NCBI GenBank assembly: GCA_027484825.1
Contig: JAIXSE010000002.1
Span: forward strand, 62,001 to 126,000
DNA length: 64,000 nucleotides
Source of the DNA: Rubrivivax sp.
GTDB taxonomy: Bacteria > Pseudomonadota > Gammaproteobacteria > Burkholderiales > Burkholderiaceae_C
Reading direction: 5' to 3'
Shown here: positions 63,963 through 64,000 of the stretch, piece by piece
Layout: each line of letters opens with the position of its first letter
Position numbering within the stretch: position 1 is the stretch's first letter
Notes under the pieces: model-generated
What the model saw: only the letters and a program-made list of their open reading frames with translations
What the model was told of the DNA's origin: nothing
Database searches by the model: none
Program-made: the position numbers and the translations under genes

Positions 63963-64000
63963 ATGAGTCAACGCGCCGCCTCACGGGATGGGCATGACTT
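63963..64000 (+). CDS. rpoS: Start of a gene cut by the window edge, probably rpoS
   Basis: An ATG at 63963 follows GGAGG (63949-63953) and opens a frame beginning MSQRAASRDGHD that runs off the window. No homology can be shown from 12 codons. The name rests only on the conserved order surE-pcm-nlpD-rpoS. Confidence 0.5.
   Translation, partial: MSQRAASRDGHD

Overview
The window reads as chromosomal DNA of a high-GC betaproteobacterium of the order Burkholderiales, probably near Roseateles, Mitsuaria or Rubrivivax. The order-level call rests on gene order and content: glnD next to map, an EarP/EF-P pair in which EF-P carries Arg32, pgsA-hupB-tRNA-Val-ppiD-tRNA-His, and surE-pcm-nlpD running into a probable rpoS. 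The genus is a guess from overall resemblance.

Layout. (i) 1-7123 is accessory DNA of visibly lower GC. It holds a translationally coupled trio of two tyrosine recombinases and a small partner (951-6117), best matched by the Gamma-Mobile-Trio (gmtY-gmtZ-gmtX) type, plus a secreted NUC-family nuclease. It abuts a host nuclease gene broken immediately after its catalytic DRGH motif. (ii) 7.1-16.1 kb holds a large catalase, a small stress protein, a sorbosone-dehydrogenase-like protein, a two-domain peptidoglycan hydrolase and a TonB-dependent receptor. (iii) 16.2-28.2 kb is a signalling island. A leftward operon encodes the stressosome set RsbR-RsbS-RsbT-RsbX-like phosphatase with two histidine kinases. 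A divergent rightward set encodes a REC/pseudo-kinase, a CHASE3 hybrid kinase with three receivers, CheR and an acidic protein. (iv) 28.3-36.5 kb holds clpB behind a sigma-32 promoter, an unrecognised Gln-rich repeat protein, a pirin/LysR pair, gluQ and a duplicated FKBP. (v) 36.4-54.7 kb is mostly housekeeping: mnmH, glnD, map, uppP, a TetR regulator, a PCMT-like protein, a rhodanese, tolC, yaaA, a prolyl-hydroxylase-like protein, efp/earP, uvrC, pgsA and hupB. (vi) 54.8-57.1 kb has tRNA-Val, ppiD and tRNA-His. (vii) 57.2-58.7 kb is a small accessory patch with a GNAT-like protein overlapping a 61-residue protein. (viii) 58.7-64 kb has a META lipoprotein, a NarL-type regulator, a quinone oxidoreductase and surE-pcm-nlpD-(rpoS).

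Two observations stand out. First, the recombinase trio sits beside a broken host nuclease and brings an intact homologue placed 13 bases behind the broken copy in the same orientation. Transcription from the host promoter would therefore be expected to reach the incoming gene. Second, two copies of an unassigned intergenic hairpin (35448-35550 and 45788-45890) have the same architecture: a 27-bp outer stem, a 49-nt loop and an inner 5-bp hairpin at the same offset. Eight base pairs differ between the copies by compensatory double changes, which is the signature of a conserved structured nucleic acid.
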